Shown piece by piece: positions 19,609 to 28,712 of a stretch of 64,000 bases of DNA. The translations under genes and the position numbers were made by a program. The DNA lies in the NCBI GenBank assembly GCA_958295835.1, contig OY282378.1:5047694-5111693 (forward strand), read 5' to 3'. The notes beneath the pieces are model-generated. The model was not told the origin of the DNA and made no database searches. It saw only the letters and a program-made list of their open reading frames with translations. Position 1 is the stretch's first letter. Each line of letters opens with the position of its first letter. Source of the stretch: an uncultured Gammaproteobacteria bacterium. GTDB lineage: Bacteria > Pseudomonadota > Gammaproteobacteria > HK1.

Positions 19609-19612
19609 TTAC

Positions 19613-19620
19613 GTCCGACC
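19613..19620. repeat. Target-site duplication, right copy
   Basis: GTCCGACC follows the right IS66 end (19612) immediately and is identical to 17326-17333. Confidence 0.85.
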
Positions 19621-19975
19621 GTGCCTCGCCATCACCGGCCAAGGCGAAGAAGTCGTCATCCGGAGGGATGCCTTCGGTCTCGACCTCGGCAAGCCACTCC
19701 ATCCCCGGCACTGCTTCCACGGCACGAATGAAATCGTCTACCGTCCCCACCGTCTCCAGCACCACGACTTCCTCGGGAACGAGATCACGGTCCTCCATCT
19801 GTAGCCGCGCCCGTCGCTCCTCCAACGTCTGTTGCAGGCGTTCGAATTGTGGTGACAGCCGTTCGGCCTGGCGCTGGGGGCTTGGAAGGTGGAGTTTCCC
19901 GCCGCCGGCGCTCCTCTTTCGCCGCGCCACAGGCTCTCCCGGACTCGGGAGAATCAGCAGAGGACGTTCAGGCAT
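19613..19975 (-). pseudogene. ietS: Subtilisin-like S8 protease (IetS-like), 5' part
   Basis: Codons 1-121 of the split protease: MPERPLLILP to GDGEARSD, where the last three codons are the IS66 target duplication. Removing the element and one duplication joins RSD directly to KDLRGRIFLVF at 17325 in frame. The start at 19975 overlaps the stop of the AAA ATPase gene by 8 bp, so translation was coupled. The visible frame now runs on into the element and ends at 19448, giving a hybrid tail with no meaning. Confidence 0.82.
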
Positions 19976-21011
19976 CGCTTCTTGGCGCTCGCACCGGCTC
20001 AGGCGTCGTCACCGGCGCCGAGGAACGGTCCTGCCACTGTCTCAACCGCTCGGTGACGATCGCGCGTACATCACGGTCGGGGAGCGTGAGTACGTATTGC
20101 CGCTGCACGTCAAGAGCGAACTGCTCCAGCTCGGAGAAGCTCAGGCCCTTGAGACGCTTCGCCAAGGTGGCGGGCTTGTACCCCAAGCTCTCGCCGAGGC
20201 GTTTTTCGAATCGACAGAACCACTCCTCTGCCAGCGAGAGAGTGGGCGCCGGAAGATTCAGCCGAAGCTGAAACCGGCGCCAGACTGCTCTGTCCAGTAA
20301 TTCAGGGTGGTTCGTCGCCGTGACGACGACGACGTGGCTCGGCAAATCGTCGATCTGAAGCAGGAGCGAGCTGACGACCCGCTTGATCTCTCCTGTTTCG
20401 TGAACGTCGCCGCGTTCCTTTCCAACTACGTCGAACTCGTCGAAGAAGAGCACGCATCGGCGGGTACGCACCTCGTCGAAGAGCCGGGAAAGGCGCACCG
20501 CCGTCTCGCCGAGGTAGCTGGCGATGACCGACTCGTAGCGCACCGCGAACAGAGGAACCGCGAGCTCCGTGGCGAGCGCTTCGGCGAGAGAAGTCTTCCC
20601 GTTGCCGGGCGGCCCGGTGAGAAGCACCCGATGCCGGGGTTCCAGATTGTGCGCTCGCAAGAGGTCGGCGCGTCGAAATTCTTCGACCAGCTCCCGGGCC
20701 GCGTTCGTTACGGAAGCCGGGAGGACGAGGTCCCCCAGCCGCCGCTCGGGATACATCTCATGGAACGACCCGGCGACCGGCCCGTTGCGGCGCGTCAAGG
20801 CCTGCCCCGGCAAGCCGTAAGCCGGGGACGGCGAAGCGTTGGCGTTCGGCGGGCCGCCGGCATTGAGATGGGCGGCCAGGCGATCCGCCAGCACATGGTG
20901 CTGCTTTGCGCGTTCCTCGGCGACGAGGGCCTCGAGGGACTTGCGGAACAGGGGCTGGTCTCCCTTGGCGCCCGCGCGCACGAGATTGAGGAGCAGGTCG
21001 GCGCGGGCCAT
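19968..21011 (-). CDS. ietA: AAA+ ATPase (IetA-like) paired with S8 protease
   Basis: A 347-residue AAA+ protein: Walker A GPPGNGKT (133-140), Walker B LFFDEFD (188-194), sensor TATNHPE (231-237) and an arginine-finger RAVWRRF (241-247). The start is set by a near-perfect Shine-Dalgarno AAAGGAGG seven bases before the ATG at 21011; an upstream GTG at 21020 overlaps that site and is rejected. Its stop overlaps the protease start. An AAA ATPase directly followed by a subtilase is the arrangement of IetAS, first described as a plasmid stabilisation locus and later tested as anti-phage. The gene looks intact although its partner is broken. Confidence 0.85.
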   Translation of the reverse strand: MARADLLLNLVRAGAKGDQPLFRKSLEALVAEERAKQHHVLADRLAAHLNAGGPPNANASPSPAYGLPGQALTRRNGPVAGSFHEMYPERRLGDLVLPASVTNAARELVEEFRRADLLRAHNLEPRHRVLLTGPPGNGKTSLAEALATELAVPLFAVRYESVIASYLGETAVRLSRLFDEVRTRRCVLFFDEFDVVGKERGDVHETGEIKRVVSSLLLQIDDLPSHVVVVTATNHPELLDRAVWRRFQLRLNLPAPTLSLAEEWFCRFEKRLGESLGYKPATLAKRLKGLSFSELEQFALDVQRQYVLTLPDRDVRAIVTERLRQWQDRSSAPVTTPEPVRAPRSDA

Positions 21012-21070
21012 CTCAGTCACCTCCTTTGAATGAGGCCGACCGCTGCGAGGGGGACCACGGTTCGCTCAGG

Positions 21071-23965
21071 TCAGTCATCGATCAGCCCGAGTTCCCGGAG
21101 CGGTTCGAGAACCCCGTTTTCCAGCTTGGCCTCGTCGAGTCCGGCTTCCGACGTGGCCGTCACGTTGACCGAAACCTCCCCGGCGATGTCTGCAAGGTTG
21201 GCGAGAGCATTCCATGCCGCGAACATCTGATCTCTGTCGGCGACGAATGAGACGGTGAGATCGTGCGGGCCTCCGGAGACCGGAGGTTGTTCATCGTCGG
21301 CGCTATTGTCTTCTCGAACTTCGCCTTCTCCTGTCGTCCCGGAGTAATCCCCGGTGTCGTCTTCGACACGATCGGAATGGTCGGTCGTTGTCCGAGGCTT
21401 GGCAGGCAGGGCGCCCGGAACGATCAGGAACCCCGAATCCAGATCGATCTCGTCGTCTGCAACCACCCTCTCGAAGGCGATGCGGTTCCAGTCGAGTCGA
21501 TAGCGTCCATCGTCCCCAAGCTCCGGCCGCCCCGTCGTGTAGGCGAAGAGGCCGGTTTCCACGCCGCGGGCGATTGCCTTGCGTACCACGTCACCGGAGA
21601 GCAATCGTGGGAACCCGAAGAAGGAGAAGAATCCGGCGACTACCTTGCCGGTCTCGATTCCAGGCTTGGCGGAATCGCCTTCTCCCAACCTGAACAGCTC
21701 GACGATCTTCCCCGGCGCCACGGCTCCGAAGACCCTGCGCTGCACCGTCGTGAGCAGTTCCATCAGGCGTTGGTGGATCAGGGCGCGCTTCTTTTCGTCG
21801 AGCGTCGTCTGAAGCGGCCGGCCTCCCATGCCGACCGTATCCAGCGACAGCGAGCCGTTGTCCGTCTCCGGCAGCCGGATTTCACCGTACAGCTTGAGCA
21901 GCGCGGATTCAGCCGCCGCCCTCTCGGTGGCCTCACGCTCCTTGAGCTGGCTCTTCTGCGCATCCGTGAGGTTGTGCTCCCGCCACTTGTCCCGGACGCG
22001 CTCGACGGCCAGCAGATAGCGAACGGCGCGGCGCAGGATTTCGACCTGATCGGCCATTGGCACGGCCAGACCCAGGCCGTTGCGGAATTCGCGGGTACGG
22101 TTGCCATGACTTTCGCAGATGCCGAGCGCCGCTCGTTTCTGCTCCGCCATCGGTTGCGCGGTGAATTCCAGAGGCAGGTAGGCGATCAGGAATCGCGGCT
22201 CCTTGTCCGGTACGTCGGCGGGCTTCGCCGGCCAGACGATGGCCGAGCGCTGCCCGGCAAGGCGTTCTTCGATCATTTGCCTGATGCGGGATCGAACGCG
22301 GTCTTCGTCCCGCGATACCGCTTCCGCTTCCTGCTCGACCAGCAGGGTGACGTTGGGGTCCTTCCTGAAGCAGTAGCGCACGCCGTCGAAGTGGAGATAC
22401 AGGCACTGTTCCTTCAGCTCCTTCAGACATGCCTGGATGGTGGTGCTGTCGAGGTCCGGACCGATGCTCACGCCCAGCAAGTCGGATTCGCCTATCCCCG
22501 GAGGCAGCGGATCGCCCTCTTCGCTCCCTCCCCGCCGCAGGCCGCCGAAGGAGTGCATGAGCATGGCGGTCGCGAGACGGGTTGCCGGTTGCTTGCCGGA
22601 TTCGGCCGTCACCTCGCGGGCGCGCCGGTCGTCGATCCGCCGCGTCCGCGAATTGGCACCGACGAAGTCATGCTCCAGGCAGGCCTGAAAGTCCTCCCGC
22701 TGTCCGACCTCCTTGAAGAAGGCGAGGCGCACGTCCGAATCGCGAACGGGGACGTCGCCGGGGCCGAGGAGCAGCCGCGAGCCGCCGGCGCGGTGGGCGG
22801 CGCGAAGACAGGTGGCCAGGAAACGCAGGGCGCCGCGGGTGCGCTGGAAGTCGGGGATGGCTGCCCAGCGCTCCCGCATGAGATCGATGAGGGCAGGATG
22901 GAAGGGGTAGGACGCCTTGATCCGGTCGCGTAGCGCCAAGCCTTCTTCCTCCGCCTGTGTTCGCTCCGACTCTCCGTGCGCGTACGCGCGGCGCATCCGG
23001 GTGAACACCTGCCGGCACGCTTCCGCCGCGCTTGCCGCGGCGGCCGGGTCGGGCGGCCCGGCGAGCAGCCGGCGCTGGATCACGTTGAGGATCTCGTTGC
23101 CCTCCACCGGCTCCCGGCGCTGGTCCTTGCGGGCCGCCAGATGCTCCACCGTCCGGAGCAGGCCGGTGTATTCGAGGGATTCGCGCTTGCTCGACTGCAA
23201 CGAGTACACCAGCACCGCGTCGTCCACGTTTCCTACCGCCACCGTCAGACGCTTGAGGAACGACAGTGTCTCGTCGCGAAGGGTGGTCTGTTCGACGCGA
23301 ACGCCGCCGGCGCTGATGAGGTATTCCAGGAGTTCGTCGAGCAGGATCAGGCTCGGCCCGCGCTTGAGCAGCTCGACGATCGCGTCGCCGCCCGGAGCGA
23401 CGCGGGCCTCGTCCTGCGCTCGAACGAGCTCGTAGCCTTCCGGTCCGCCGAGCGCCCACGCGACCCAACCCCATAGGGTCCTGGCGGTGGCGTCCCCATT
23501 CGGTACACGCTTGCCGACCCGCGCGTCGAAGAACTGGCCGTCCACCACCGCCACGCGCACCCGCTCGGGGCGCGGCAACCCGGATGCCTCGGGCAGGGCA
23601 TCGAGCGCCGCCCGCGATCGAGCGGCGTGCAGCAGCGCGGCGAGCGTGTGGGACTTGCCGCCGCCGAAGGGTGTCAGCAGCTTGAGCACGCGGTTGCCGT
23701 GGGCGCCGGTGAGGCGCCCGAGAACGTCTTCGAACAGGGACCTGAGACCGCGGGTGAGGTAGGACGCCTGGAAGAAGCTGTCCGCGTCCCGGTATGCCGC
23801 AGGAACCCGCGGCAGGTCCGAGTCGGGCAGACCGAGACTCTTTCCGATCAGGTAGTCCGACAAGCTCCCGAGGTCGAGCGCGAACACGTCCTCGGAGAAG
23901 TCGTCCGACAGAACGTCGGGATGCAGATCGACGCATTCGAGCCAAGGGTGGGGTGTTTCGCTCAT
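21071..23965 (-). CDS. DUF499 ATPase of a defence locus
   Basis: A 964-residue P-loop protein of the DUF499 type. Walker A is GGGKSH at 101-106, and a Walker B-like SLILLDELLEYL lies near 205-216. The rest is mixed helical, with an acidic low-complexity linker at about 880-905 before a C-terminal globular piece. DUF499 proteins repeatedly sit beside DUF1156 methyltransferases in defence islands, exactly as here: its ATG overlaps the DUF1156 stop by 4 bp. The mechanism is not established; an ATP-driven partner acting on DNA is inferred. It is followed after about 60 bp by the AAA/protease pair, which has its own strong ribosome site. Confidence 0.82.
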   Translation of the reverse strand: MSETPHPWLECVDLHPDVLSDDFSEDVFALDLGSLSDYLIGKSLGLPDSDLPRVPAAYRDADSFFQASYLTRGLRSLFEDVLGRLTGAHGNRVLKLLTPFGGGKSHTLAALLHAARSRAALDALPEASGLPRPERVRVAVVDGQFFDARVGKRVPNGDATARTLWGWVAWALGGPEGYELVRAQDEARVAPGGDAIVELLKRGPSLILLDELLEYLISAGGVRVEQTTLRDETLSFLKRLTVAVGNVDDAVLVYSLQSSKRESLEYTGLLRTVEHLAARKDQRREPVEGNEILNVIQRRLLAGPPDPAAAASAAEACRQVFTRMRRAYAHGESERTQAEEEGLALRDRIKASYPFHPALIDLMRERWAAIPDFQRTRGALRFLATCLRAAHRAGGSRLLLGPGDVPVRDSDVRLAFFKEVGQREDFQACLEHDFVGANSRTRRIDDRRAREVTAESGKQPATRLATAMLMHSFGGLRRGGSEEGDPLPPGIGESDLLGVSIGPDLDSTTIQACLKELKEQCLYLHFDGVRYCFRKDPNVTLLVEQEAEAVSRDEDRVRSRIRQMIEERLAGQRSAIVWPAKPADVPDKEPRFLIAYLPLEFTAQPMAEQKRAALGICESHGNRTREFRNGLGLAVPMADQVEILRRAVRYLLAVERVRDKWREHNLTDAQKSQLKEREATERAAAESALLKLYGEIRLPETDNGSLSLDTVGMGGRPLQTTLDEKKRALIHQRLMELLTTVQRRVFGAVAPGKIVELFRLGEGDSAKPGIETGKVVAGFFSFFGFPRLLSGDVVRKAIARGVETGLFAYTTGRPELGDDGRYRLDWNRIAFERVVADDEIDLDSGFLIVPGALPAKPRTTTDHSDRVEDDTGDYSGTTGEGEVREDNSADDEQPPVSGGPHDLTVSFVADRDQMFAAWNALANLADIAGEVSVNVTATSEAGLDEAKLENGVLEPLRELGLIDD

Positions 23966-26772
23966 CGAACGTCGCTCTCCAAGGTGAACTCCGTCTGTCC
24001 GCTGCTCCGGGCTTCGAGCTCCCGAGAGTACGCCGCCCCTTCTACGATACCCCGCCAGTTGGCGTTGAGCTTGGCGAGGGCGCGTAGCTCAGGGGTGGCG
24101 GCGGCGTCCAGCAAGTCGGAACGACCGAGCACCGGTGCGCAGAGCGCCTGGGTGACCAGACGAAGCTGCTCCTGGTTCGGGCGCACGGCGTGAAGGAACG
24201 CCGGCAGCGCCGCCGGCTGGTGGTCGAGGAGCCAGAGTAGCCGGTGGACGACGTCGACCAGCGGCGCCGGCTTGCCGTCCTCACCGATGCCCAACTCGTC
24301 GTCGCCGCCGCGCTCCTCGAAGGTGCGGACGCGGAACTTGCTGCTGGACTTCTCGACCAGCGACGGCGCCGGCCCGGAAAGCCCCTCCGTGCCATCGATC
24401 TCGATACCCTGTGGATAGCAGAAGACGTAGGCGTCGCCGGCTTCGATGGCGGACTCGCGGTAGGTGAACCTCCACAGGATGTAGAAGCGGGTGAGCGAGT
24501 CCACCGAGCCGACGGCTGCGCCGCGCAAGCCGAAGATCTCGTCCAGCATCACGTCGAGAACGACGCCCTCGACCTCGCGGAGGTAGCGCTCGGCGGGCAC
24601 GGCCTCGCCGTTGGCGTACTCGACCTTCGCGAACCGGGTGTAGGCGCGCAGACCGGCGCCGACCGCGGCCATCAGGAGATCGGCGCCTCCGATTCCCTTG
24701 CCTCCCGCCCACAGGGTGGTCACGCGCTCGCGCGCGATGCGGTGCAGCTCCGGCTCCACCTCCGTTTCGTACTGCCCGGCGCCGGCCACTTCGCGACGGC
24801 GCGCGACGAAGAAGATGCTGTCGGAGAGCGCGGCGGCCCCGAGTGCGTTGACCCGCCCGCGCGACTCCGTCTGCACCGGCCACGCCTCAGTGACGGTGAG
24901 CCCGGCGTCGACCAGCGCGCGGATCAACGTGGCCCAGCCTTCCGTCGTCCGATGGGCGTACACGCAGACCAGCGGGGCACCCGGCTTCAGGACGCGACGG
25001 GCCTCCGCGAACGAGCGCTGCATCATGTCCTGGTAGTGCGCGGTCGCCTTCTTCGCGTCTCCGCCATGTTCGCTCGGCTGGGCGACCGCCTCCCGCCGCT
25101 TCGGCGGCGCCGGCAGCGTGAAGTGCTCGGGGTAGAGGTCGCCGACGAGGCGTTTCAGCCAGACGTAGAAGAACGCCGAGAGATCCGCGTAGTAGATGCT
25201 GCTGTAGTAGGGCGGGTCGGTGATCACCGCGTCGAAGGTTTCGTCGTCGTAGAAGAGCTTCTCGGCGTTGCCGCGAGTGACGGTCGATGGGTTCCTGACC
25301 TTGGCGAGCTCGCGAATACAGTACGCTTCTCGGTTGAGTGCGTGCGGCAAGCAACCTTGTGTATTGGAGAGGGGGTTAATTTCAGAAAAATCGTAGATCA
25401 TCTTCAATGCCTGTCGATCGAACACCCCTTCGGTTGCTTGAGTACCAGATCTCCATCGAGCAAAACTATTGAATGCAATAGCCAAGCGATCGAACGCCAT
25501 CGCGAAGTAGGTCGCCAGTGCCCGTGCCCGATCCTCGGCCATACCCTCTCCAAGCATTTCGGTATGGACTTTTCGGATGTGCTTGATGAGCGTGAACAGG
25601 ACGAGTAGTTGCCGGGGTGTGAAAAGCTCGCACCAACGTGAGATTCCATAGCCACGCCCGGCAACCGTCGTGGAGTCCGCGGTATTCATCTGTTCATCGA
25701 GCGGATCCAAACCGGTTTCGTTCAGTAATACTCCGAGCCGCCGCACACATTCACCGTCATCTGGCAACGTCGTAGCTGTAGGAGGCAGATAAAGTTTGGG
25801 CCGCCTTTTTTGACCGTCGCCTTTTCGTAGCAACGCGCAAACTACGGCGGCAAGCGATTCGGACAGCCGTCCGTTCTTCGATGTTTCCTTTACATAGTCG
25901 GAGGGAACGGGCGTATTGCACGCGACGCATACCGCCTGTCCCGCACCCGTTTGCTCCGCGTGCAGCGAGACCTCGCCGGTAGAACTCCCCGACACGATGT
26001 CCCAACGCAGGCGACTGCCGCCCTCGATGTGCGGAACCGCCGCCACGGCGCCGCCCTTCTTGCGCAACCACGCCTGACGGACCAAGGGAACGGGGGCCGC
26101 GCAGCCGGGTCGGCGACACGGAACGGTACGTGCCCAGATATACGCGACCGGTTCGGCCTGCCGGGCTATTTGGGGGTCACCGCCTGCGAAGAGCTGCGAC
26201 TGACGGGACACATCGCGGGTCCGCGGTATCTCGATGGTCGGGTACAGATCGCCGATCTCCCTCCCCAGCCGGTCGAGAACCACTTCGCTCCACCGCTGGA
26301 AGTCGTCCGCAAGACCCGGGCCAAACTTCTGCGGATACACCAGCGTGCACAGCTCGATCAGGTGCGCCACGGGGTTGTAGTCGAGAGCATGACTCTCGCA
26401 GCCAAGCCGGGCCGCCTCCAGCGGGATCGCTCCTCCGCCGGCGAACAGGTCCAGCACCTTCGGCGCTCGCCCGCCGTGCGCCCTCTGGACGTGTTCGCGT
26501 GCCTCCCTGACGACTCCTGGATCGGGTTCGTACGCGGCGAGCCGGGTGACGAAGGACGCCGCGTCCTGGCGTTCATCATCGGAGTTCGGCGCGGAAACGA
26601 GCGCCGCGTAAATGGCGGCGCGCGACGCGGTGATCGGGCGGCGGGCCGGCCAGTAGTGGACCAGCTCCACGTAACGACGAGGGTGCAGCTTCTCCCTGGA
26701 TGCGATGGCGTTGAGCGCATCCAGCGGCAGGTAGTCTTCGATCAGCCTGCGGTCACTCGTGGCCGCCATCAT
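23962..26772 (-). CDS. DUF1156 adenine-specific DNA methyltransferase
   Basis: A 936-residue methyltransferase. It opens with the DUF1156 region (LIEDYLPLDALNAIASREK), then SAM motif I VLDLFAGGGAIPLEA (106-120). A long insert (about 215-300) has zinc-ribbon-like cysteine pairs, and the catalytic motif IV TDPPYY lies at about 518-523. The frame is open upstream to 26922, but the tandem ATGs at 26772/26769 overlap the UvrD stop as ATGA and fit the family start. Expected product: N6-adenine modification of host DNA, the self-mark of a defence system. A neighbouring restriction nuclease of standard type is not present, so the sensing arm must be one of the helicase/ATPase proteins. Confidence 0.85.
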   Translation of the reverse strand: MMAATSDRRLIEDYLPLDALNAIASREKLHPRRYVELVHYWPARRPITASRAAIYAALVSAPNSDDERQDAASFVTRLAAYEPDPGVVREAREHVQRAHGGRAPKVLDLFAGGGAIPLEAARLGCESHALDYNPVAHLIELCTLVYPQKFGPGLADDFQRWSEVVLDRLGREIGDLYPTIEIPRTRDVSRQSQLFAGGDPQIARQAEPVAYIWARTVPCRRPGCAAPVPLVRQAWLRKKGGAVAAVPHIEGGSRLRWDIVSGSSTGEVSLHAEQTGAGQAVCVACNTPVPSDYVKETSKNGRLSESLAAVVCALLRKGDGQKRRPKLYLPPTATTLPDDGECVRRLGVLLNETGLDPLDEQMNTADSTTVAGRGYGISRWCELFTPRQLLVLFTLIKHIRKVHTEMLGEGMAEDRARALATYFAMAFDRLAIAFNSFARWRSGTQATEGVFDRQALKMIYDFSEINPLSNTQGCLPHALNREAYCIRELAKVRNPSTVTRGNAEKLFYDDETFDAVITDPPYYSSIYYADLSAFFYVWLKRLVGDLYPEHFTLPAPPKRREAVAQPSEHGGDAKKATAHYQDMMQRSFAEARRVLKPGAPLVCVYAHRTTEGWATLIRALVDAGLTVTEAWPVQTESRGRVNALGAAALSDSIFFVARRREVAGAGQYETEVEPELHRIARERVTTLWAGGKGIGGADLLMAAVGAGLRAYTRFAKVEYANGEAVPAERYLREVEGVVLDVMLDEIFGLRGAAVGSVDSLTRFYILWRFTYRESAIEAGDAYVFCYPQGIEIDGTEGLSGPAPSLVEKSSSKFRVRTFEERGGDDELGIGEDGKPAPLVDVVHRLLWLLDHQPAALPAFLHAVRPNQEQLRLVTQALCAPVLGRSDLLDAAATPELRALAKLNANWRGIVEGAAYSRELEARSSGQTEFTLESDVR

Positions 26773-28712
26773 CCGATCCGCCCTGCCGCCGTGTCGGACC
26801 CGTGGTCGCCCAGGCAACCCATCTCGACGAGAAACCGTGAAGGCGCCTTTGGCAATCCCCGGTAGCGCCGAGCCCGCGACAGGATGAGTTGCTTTCTGGT
26901 GCGCGTAACGGCAACGAAACATCCTCGGCGCTCCTCTTCCAGCGCGGCGCTGCCGTTACCCTTCTTCAAGCTGTGCCAGAGCGGCAAGATCCCCTCTGCC
27001 AGGCCGATCAGGTACACCCTCTCGAACTCCTGGCCCTTGGCGCCGTGAATGGTGGTCAGCGACACAGTTCCCGGCTTCGCCGGTTCTTTGGTGCGCAGTT
27101 GCAGCTCCTGCAGGAACCGGTCCAGCGATGCAGATTCTTGCGCGTCCTCGATCTCGGACTGGATCCTTTGCCATGCTCTCAGATCGTACTTAAGGTCGTC
27201 GTCCGGTTCATTGTCTTTGAAGTAGCCGAGGATCTGTTCGATTGCGTCGGTGAACTTGCGGTTCCCAGCAGAGAGGTCGGCGATCATGTCCACCACCTCG
27301 GCGACAAGGAACGGCATCTCGGCCTCGCGCGCGGCATCTGTCCACACCTTGAGGCAAGTGAGCCTTTCGGATTCCGACCGCGACACGAGCTCGTCCCAAC
27401 CCAGGGGCGAAGACGCGAAGCTGTTGAACGCCTCGACCAGGACGGCCATGTTGCGTAGATCCAGCGGTCGGTGGATCTGCTTCAGGCAGGCGACGAGCCA
27501 GCGCATCTGCGGAGACACGAAGTCGCCGTGGCGCATTGCGATCACCTCGGGAACGCCGTTGACGGCCAAGGCTTCGTACATAGCTTCCAGGAGGAATCGG
27601 GTTCTGGCCAGCACTGCGGTCCGGTCGCGGGACGCGCCATCCAGACGCGCGATCTCACCGGCAATCCCGGCAATCTCATCGTTGTCAGTATCGAATTCTC
27701 GATACTGAATCTGTTCGTCTCCGGCGGGTGAAGAGTTGCTCGGAGCCGGCTTGGCGGGTTGCTTCGACGCTACGCGGCGGGAGTTGTACACGACAAGGCG
27801 GTTTGCGGCCTCGACGATGCGCGGCGGACAGCGGAAGTTCGTCGGCAGTTGCACTACGTCACAGGAGAAGTCCCTCACCAGCTCGCCAATTCTGCGAACA
27901 TTCGCACCGTTCCATTCGAAAATCATCTGATCGTCGTCGGCGACCGCGAAGACCTCACGAAAGTTCTGACCGGCCATTCGTCGCAGCAGCGCGTATTGAG
28001 CGCCGTTGGTCTCTTCAAACTCGTCGAGCAGCCAGTATCGGTAGGCCCTCTGGTATTGGCGGACCATGGCCGGATAGGCAAACAACCGGTACGCATCCAG
28101 AATGAGCGAATTGAAATCCAGTGCATTGATACCCCGAAGCTCTTCCTCGTACAGGCGGTAGGCGCGGGCAACGCGGCCGGCGTCTTCGGCCGCAGAGCCG
28201 TTCATCGCTCCAATATACCGTTCCGCCATGTCAGGCCCCACGAGCCGGGTCTTCAGGTGATCGATCAAGGGCAGGAGTCGAAAATTCTCCTGACTCCAAT
28301 CCTGCCTGTGAGCGCGGCTGAGCGCGTCTTCCAGCACCGACTGCCGATCCTCGGTCCGTGAATAGATCGCGAAGTCAGGCTTGATTCCCAAATGCACGCC
28401 GTGCTGCCGGAGAACCTGCGCACAAAAAGCGTGGATGCTTCCGATGCTGGCGCGTCCTTCCAGTCCCGGCACGAGGGCAGCGACGCGGGCCGCCATCTCG
28501 TCCGCCGCCTTGTTGGTGAACGTCAGAGCAAGGATGCGGAAACGCTGATCCGGGGACGAATCCAGCAGACGGGCGATTCGGCATGTGAGCACCCTGGTCT
28601 TGCCTGAGCCCGGCCCGGCCAGCACGAGCAAGGCGCCATCGTCCCAATCGACCGCTTGGCGCTGGATATCCGTCAACTCCTGAAGAGTCGTATCAAGCGG
28701 ACTGTCCATCAT
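26769..28712 (-). CDS. UvrD/Rep-like helicase (GajB-like partner)
   Basis: A 647-residue superfamily 1 helicase. Motifs in order: GPGSGKT (33-39), LTFTNKAADEMAARV (Ia), LLDEFEETN (II), ADDDQMIFEWNGA (III), NFRCPPRIVEAAN (IV), TTIHGAKGQEF (V) and VAVTRTRKQL (VI). Motif II carries Glu-Glu where UvrD usually has Gln-Asp, and motif III replaces the common DQSIYxFRGA with DQMIFEWNGA. It overlaps the preceding OLD-family gene by 4 bp (ATGA) and the following DUF1156 gene by 4 bp. OLD plus UvrD in this order is the Gabija pair (GajA/GajB); this protein is longer than the roughly 500-residue GajB. Confidence 0.83.
   Translation of the reverse strand: MMDSPLDTTLQELTDIQRQAVDWDDGALLVLAGPGSGKTRVLTCRIARLLDSSPDQRFRILALTFTNKAADEMAARVAALVPGLEGRASIGSIHAFCAQVLRQHGVHLGIKPDFAIYSRTEDRQSVLEDALSRAHRQDWSQENFRLLPLIDHLKTRLVGPDMAERYIGAMNGSAAEDAGRVARAYRLYEEELRGINALDFNSLILDAYRLFAYPAMVRQYQRAYRYWLLDEFEETNGAQYALLRRMAGQNFREVFAVADDDQMIFEWNGANVRRIGELVRDFSCDVVQLPTNFRCPPRIVEAANRLVVYNSRRVASKQPAKPAPSNSSPAGDEQIQYREFDTDNDEIAGIAGEIARLDGASRDRTAVLARTRFLLEAMYEALAVNGVPEVIAMRHGDFVSPQMRWLVACLKQIHRPLDLRNMAVLVEAFNSFASSPLGWDELVSRSESERLTCLKVWTDAAREAEMPFLVAEVVDMIADLSAGNRKFTDAIEQILGYFKDNEPDDDLKYDLRAWQRIQSEIEDAQESASLDRFLQELQLRTKEPAKPGTVSLTTIHGAKGQEFERVYLIGLAEGILPLWHSLKKGNGSAALEEERRGCFVAVTRTRKQLILSRARRYRGLPKAPSRFLVEMGCLGDHGSDTAAGRIG

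Larger units (their letters stand above)
17334..19612 (+). mobile_element. IS66-family element with a passenger adenine methylase
   Basis: A 2,279-bp element bounded by perfect 12-bp inverted repeats, GTAACTACTCAC at 17334 and GTGAGTAGTTAC ending at 19612, and flanked by the 8-bp duplication GTCCGACC. It contains a D12-class adenine methylase gene followed by one tnpC-type transposase gene; there is no separate tnpA or tnpB, as in the ISBst12 subgroup. It sits inside the subtilisin-like gene of the defence operon, in the opposite orientation. The intact ends and duplication point to a fairly recent insertion, although the transposase carries a frameshift. Confidence 0.88.
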
